Source: Euonymus europaeus
Lineage: Eukaryota; Streptophyta; Magnoliopsida; Celastrales; Celastraceae
Assembly (NCBI GenBank): GCA_963580455.1
Contig: OY756958.1
Coordinates: 9,932,501 to 9,996,500 of the forward strand
Direction: 5' to 3'
Length of the DNA: 64,000 nucleotides
The stretch's first letter is position 1; each line of letters begins with the position of its first letter. The notes beneath the pieces were generated by a model that did no database searches, had not been told where the DNA came from, and saw only the letters and a program-made list of their open reading frames with translations. Both the position numbers and the translations under genes were made by a program. Positions 61,206 through 64,000 of this stretch are shown here, one piece after another.

Positions 61206-62431
61206 TTACTCGGTGTACACTTTTTATTGTTCTTTTTTGTCAAATTTTACGAGTATAAGCGTCCTAGATTATTTCGATGCCAAAACCCCAACTTTCTATG
61301 ACAAATGGACAAAACCGTTTAAAGCTCCTCCATAGAGAGAGTTGAGCAACTTCGGACCATCAAAGATACTCGGTGTACACTTTTTATTGTTCTTCTTTGT
61401 CAAATTTTACGAGTATATGCTTGCTGGATTATTTTGATGCCAAAACCCCAACTATCAATGGGAAATGGACAAAACCGTTGAAAGCTACTTCATAGTGAGA
61501 GTTGAGCAATTCCGGACCATCAAAGTTGCTCGGTGTACACTTTTTGTTGTTCTTCTATGTCAAATTTTATGAGTATAAGCTTCCTAAATTATTTTGATGC
61601 CAAAACCTCAACTTTCTAAGAGAAATGGACAAAAATTTAAAAGCTCCTCCATAGAGAGAGTTGAGCAACTTTGGACCATCAAAGTTGCTCGGTGTACACT
61701 TTTTATTGTTCTTCTATGTCAAATTTTACGAGTATAAGCTTCCTAGATTATTTCGATGCGAAAACACCAACTTTATAAGACAAATGGATGAAAACGTTAA
61801 AAGCTCCTCCATAGAGAGAGTTGAGCAACTTCTAATCATCAAAGTTGCTCGATGTACACTTTTTACTGTTCTTCTATGTCAATTTTTACGAGTATACGCT
61901 TCCTGGATTATTTCGATGCCAAAACCCCAACTTTCTATGACAAATGGACAAAACCGTTTAAAGCTCCTCCATAGAGTCAGTTGAGCAACTTCGGACTATC
62001 AAAGTTGCTCGGTGTACACTTTTTGTTGTTCTTTTATGTCAAATTTTACGAGTGTAAGCTTGCTAGATTATTTCGATGCCAAAACTCAAATTTTCTATGA
62101 CAAATGGACAAAACCGTTTAAAGCTCCTCCATAGAGTGAGTTGAGCAACTTCGGACTATCAAAGTTGCTCGGTGTACACTTTTTGTAGACTATGTCAAAT
62201 TTTACAAGTATAAGCTTCCTAGATTATTTCGATGCCAAAACCCCAACTTTCTATGACAAATGGATAAAACCGTTTAAAGCTCCTCCATAGCGTGACTTAT
62301 GCAACTTCGGACTATCAAAGTTGCTCGGTGTACACTTTTTATTGTTCTTCCATGTCAAATTTTACGAATATAAGCTTCCTAGATTATTTCGATCTCAAAA
62401 CCCCAACTTTCTATGACAAATGGACAAAAAT

Positions 62432-62529
62432 GTTAAAAGCTCCTCCATAGAGAGAGTTGTGCAACTTCGGACTATCAAACTTTAAAAGCTCCTCCATAGA
62501 GAGAGTTGAGCAATTTCGGACCAACAAAG
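62432..62529 (+). repeat. 49-bp duplication, extended monomer 20
   Basis: Junction after 62,480. The second half reads GAGAGAGTTGAGC, the ordinary monomer form, not GAGGGAGCTGAGC. Confidence 0.88.
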
Positions 62530-62640
62530 TTACTCGGTGTACACTTTTTATTGTTTTTCTTTGTCAAATTTTACGAGAATAAGCTTCCTAGATTATTTCG
62601 ATGCCAAAACCCCAACTTTCAATGACGAATGGACAAAAAC

Positions 62641-62738
62641 GTTAAAAGCTCCTCCATAGAGAGAGTTGTGCAACTTCGGACTATCAAACTTTAAAAGCTC
62701 CTCCATAGAGAGAGTTGAGCAATTTCAGACCATTAAAG
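62641..62738 (+). repeat. 49-bp duplication, extended monomer 21
   Basis: Junction after 62,689, exactly 209 bp after the previous one, so two extended monomers lie in direct tandem. The second half again has GAGAGAGTTGAGC. Confidence 0.88.
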
Positions 62739-62999
62739 TTACTCGGTGTACACTTTTTATTGTTCTTCTTTGTCAAATTTTACGAAAATAAGCTTCCTAG
62801 ATTATTTCGATGCCAAAACCCCAACTTTCTATGACAAATGGACAAAACCGTTTAAAGCTCCTCCATAGAATGAGTTGTGCAACTTCGGACTATCAAAGTT
62901 GCTCGGTGTACACCTTTTATTGTTCTTCTATGTCAAATTTTATGAGTATAAGCTTTCTAGATTATTTCGATTCCAAAACCCCAACTTTCTATGACAAAT

Positions 63000-64000
63000 G
63001 GACAAAACCGTTTAAAACTCCTCCATAGAGTGAGTTGTGCAACTTCGGACTATCAAAGTTGCTCGGTGTACACTTTTTATTGTTCTTCTATGTCAAATTT
63101 TACGAGTATAAGCTTCTTAGATTATTTCAATGCGAAAACCATCAACTTTCTTTGACAAATGGACAAAACCGTTTAAAGCTCCTCCATAGAGTGAGTTGAG
63201 CAACTTCGGGCTATCAAAGTTGCTCGGTGTACACTATTTGTTGTTCTTCTATGTCAAATTTTACGAGTATAAGCCTCTTTAGATTATTTTGATGTCAAAA
63301 CAACAACTATCTTTGACAACTCGACAAAACCGTTAAAAGCTACTCCATAGAGAGAGTTGAGCAACTTTGGACCATAAGAGTTGCTCGGTGTACACTTTTA
63401 TTGTTCTTCTATGTCAAATTTTACGAGTATAAGCTTCCTAGATTATTTCGATTCCAAAACCCCAACTTTCTATGACAAATGGACAAAACCGTTTAAAGCT
63501 CCTCCAAAGAGAGAGTTGAGCAACTTCGGACCATAAAAGTTGCTCGGTGTACACTTTTTATTGTTCTTTTTTGTCAAATTTTACGAGTATATGCTTTCTG
63601 GATTATTTCGATGCCAAAACCCCAACTTATTATGACAAATGGACAAAACCGTTAAAAGCTACTCCATAGAGAGAGTTGTGGAACTTCAAACTATCAAAAT
63701 TGCTCGTTATACACTATTTATTGATCTTCTATGTCAAATTTTAAGAGTATATGCTTCCTGGATTATTTTGATTCCAAAACCCCAACTTTCTATGACAAAT
63801 AGACAAAACCGTTAAAAGCTACTCCATAGAGAGAGTTGTGGAACTTCAAACTATCAAAATTGCTCGTTATACACTATTTATTGATCTTCTATGTCAAATT
63901 TTACGAGTATATGCTTCCTGGATTATTTTGATTCCAAAACCCCAACTTTCTATGACAAATAGACAAAAATTTTAAAAGCTCCTCCATAGAGAGAGTTGTG
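63000..64000 (+). repeat. Right-end segment colinear with about 10,900-11,900
   Basis: Marks follow in the same order at an offset near 52,105 bp: GAAAACCATCAAC (63,129 vs 11,025), CGGGCTATC (63,207 vs 11,102), the CTCTTTAGATT / CATCTTTATATT variant followed by CAACAACTATC, the GATTCC box, CTCCAAAGAGAG (about 63,503 vs 11,398) and GTTGTGGAAC. The segment ends in B-type monomers with AATAGACAAAAATTTTAAAAG, like the window start. Confidence 0.82.
63641..63960 (+). repeat. Pair of near-identical 160-bp monomers
   Basis: The two monomers share CTTCAAACTATC, CTCGTTATACAC and TTTATTGATCTTC, marks absent elsewhere, at an exact 160-bp offset (ACTCCATAG at 63,661 and 63,821). They differ at TTTTAAGAG (63,730s) versus TTTTACGAG. 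This is a single-monomer tandem duplication. Confidence 0.85.

Larger units (their letters stand above)
60227..62999 (+). repeat. Right diverged block
   Basis: Extended monomers return (60,308; 61,156; 62,480; 62,689) amid many private changes: AGATAAAACTGAGC near 61,174, GGGAAATGGAC near 61,459, AATTCCGGACC near 61,507, TTTGTAGACTATG with a short deletion near 62,182, and ACGAAAATAAGC near 62,781. Segments 60,844-61,260 and 61,640-61,870 follow 12,242-12,658 and 12,719-12,949 of the left diverged block at offsets of 48,602 and 48,921 bp. Confidence 0.8.
1..64000 (+). repeat. Continuous satellite array, about 160-bp monomer, single orientation
   Basis: The whole window is tandem copies of one monomer of 158-160 bp, about 400 copies. 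Each copy holds, in order, an AAGCTT-type box (or a one-base variant), a GATTATTT or GGTTATTT core, CCAAAACCCCAACTTTCTATG, an A-rich stretch, AAGCTCCTCC, CAACTTCGGACTATCAAA, GCTCGGTGTACAC, and a TTGTTCTTCTATGTCAAATTTTACGAG tail split here only for description. The copies are AT-rich and I saw none in reverse orientation. No unique spacer, mobile element or gene interrupts the array. Length and organisation match centromeric or pericentromeric satellites of plants, where monomers near one nucleosome length are common. This is inference: no centromere mark is readable from bare sequence, and I do not recognise the family by name. Confidence 0.98.

Noticed and set aside
1..64000. CRISPR array
   Set aside because: Repeats are about 160 bp and abut without unique spacers, unlike CRISPR repeats of 20-50 bp separated by variable spacers.
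1..64000. Transposon or retrotransposon insertion
   Set aside because: No terminal repeats, target-site duplications, polymerase-like frames or non-satellite sequence were seen. All discontinuities are joins between satellite monomers.
1..64000. CENP-B box as in primate alpha satellite
   Set aside because: No 17-bp motif resembling TTCG....A..CGGG was seen. CTTCGGACTATC has only a TTCGG core in common.
1..64000. Bacterial or phage origin of the window
   Set aside because: A 64-kb uniform satellite with nested HORs and no genes is not found in prokaryotic or phage genomes.

Overview
The window is one uninterrupted satellite DNA array. From base 1 to base 64,000 it consists of head-to-tail copies of a single AT-rich monomer of about 158-160 bp, roughly 400 copies, all in the same orientation. 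I found no protein gene, RNA gene, transposon, CRISPR array or unique-sequence spacer. Open reading frames exist only because 159-bp monomers and 318-bp dimers are multiples of three. Monomer length, homogeneity, lack of insertions and multi-level higher-order repeats (HORs) suggest a eukaryotic centromeric or pericentromeric satellite, most likely from a flowering plant. The species cannot be fixed from the sequence alone.

Layout: (1) 1-9,944 is an A/B family whose basic unit is a 318-bp dimer (158-bp A plus 160-bp B), further amplified as 1,907-bp and 2,227-bp units. (2) 9,945-12,904 is a block of diverged monomers. (3) 12,905-28,939 is a mosaic of segmental copies displaced by 6,266, 4,466, 7,546, 2,283 and 5,045 bp. 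(4) 28,940-40,089 is a 5,784-bp HOR present about twice. (5) 40,475-47,900 is a 1,486-bp HOR, also seen as a 2,972-bp double unit. (6) 47,900-60,226 is a pentamer-based block (about 798 bp, doubled to 1,596 and 3,192 bp). (7) 60,227-62,999 is again diverged, and 63,000-64,000 is colinear with 10,900-11,900 before returning to B-type monomers like those at the window start.

Three sequence elements stand out. A perfect 9-bp inverted repeat with a 10-base loop is followed one base later by the palindrome GTGTACAC; it is intact in many monomers and weakened in others. A 49-bp internal duplication marks 21 extended (about 209-bp) monomers, which serve as rulers for the HOR periods. A strongly diverged monomer (called E here) recurs about every five monomers across the right half, in two alternating forms.

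The diverged blocks at both sides of the large HOR domain share variants in colinear order at offsets of about 43, 48.6-48.9 and 52.1 kb. The HOR domain therefore appears to have expanded inside an older array, or the whole window is about one period of a super-repeat. Boundaries were read by eye from shared private variants and are accurate to a few tens of bases unless a precise offset is given.
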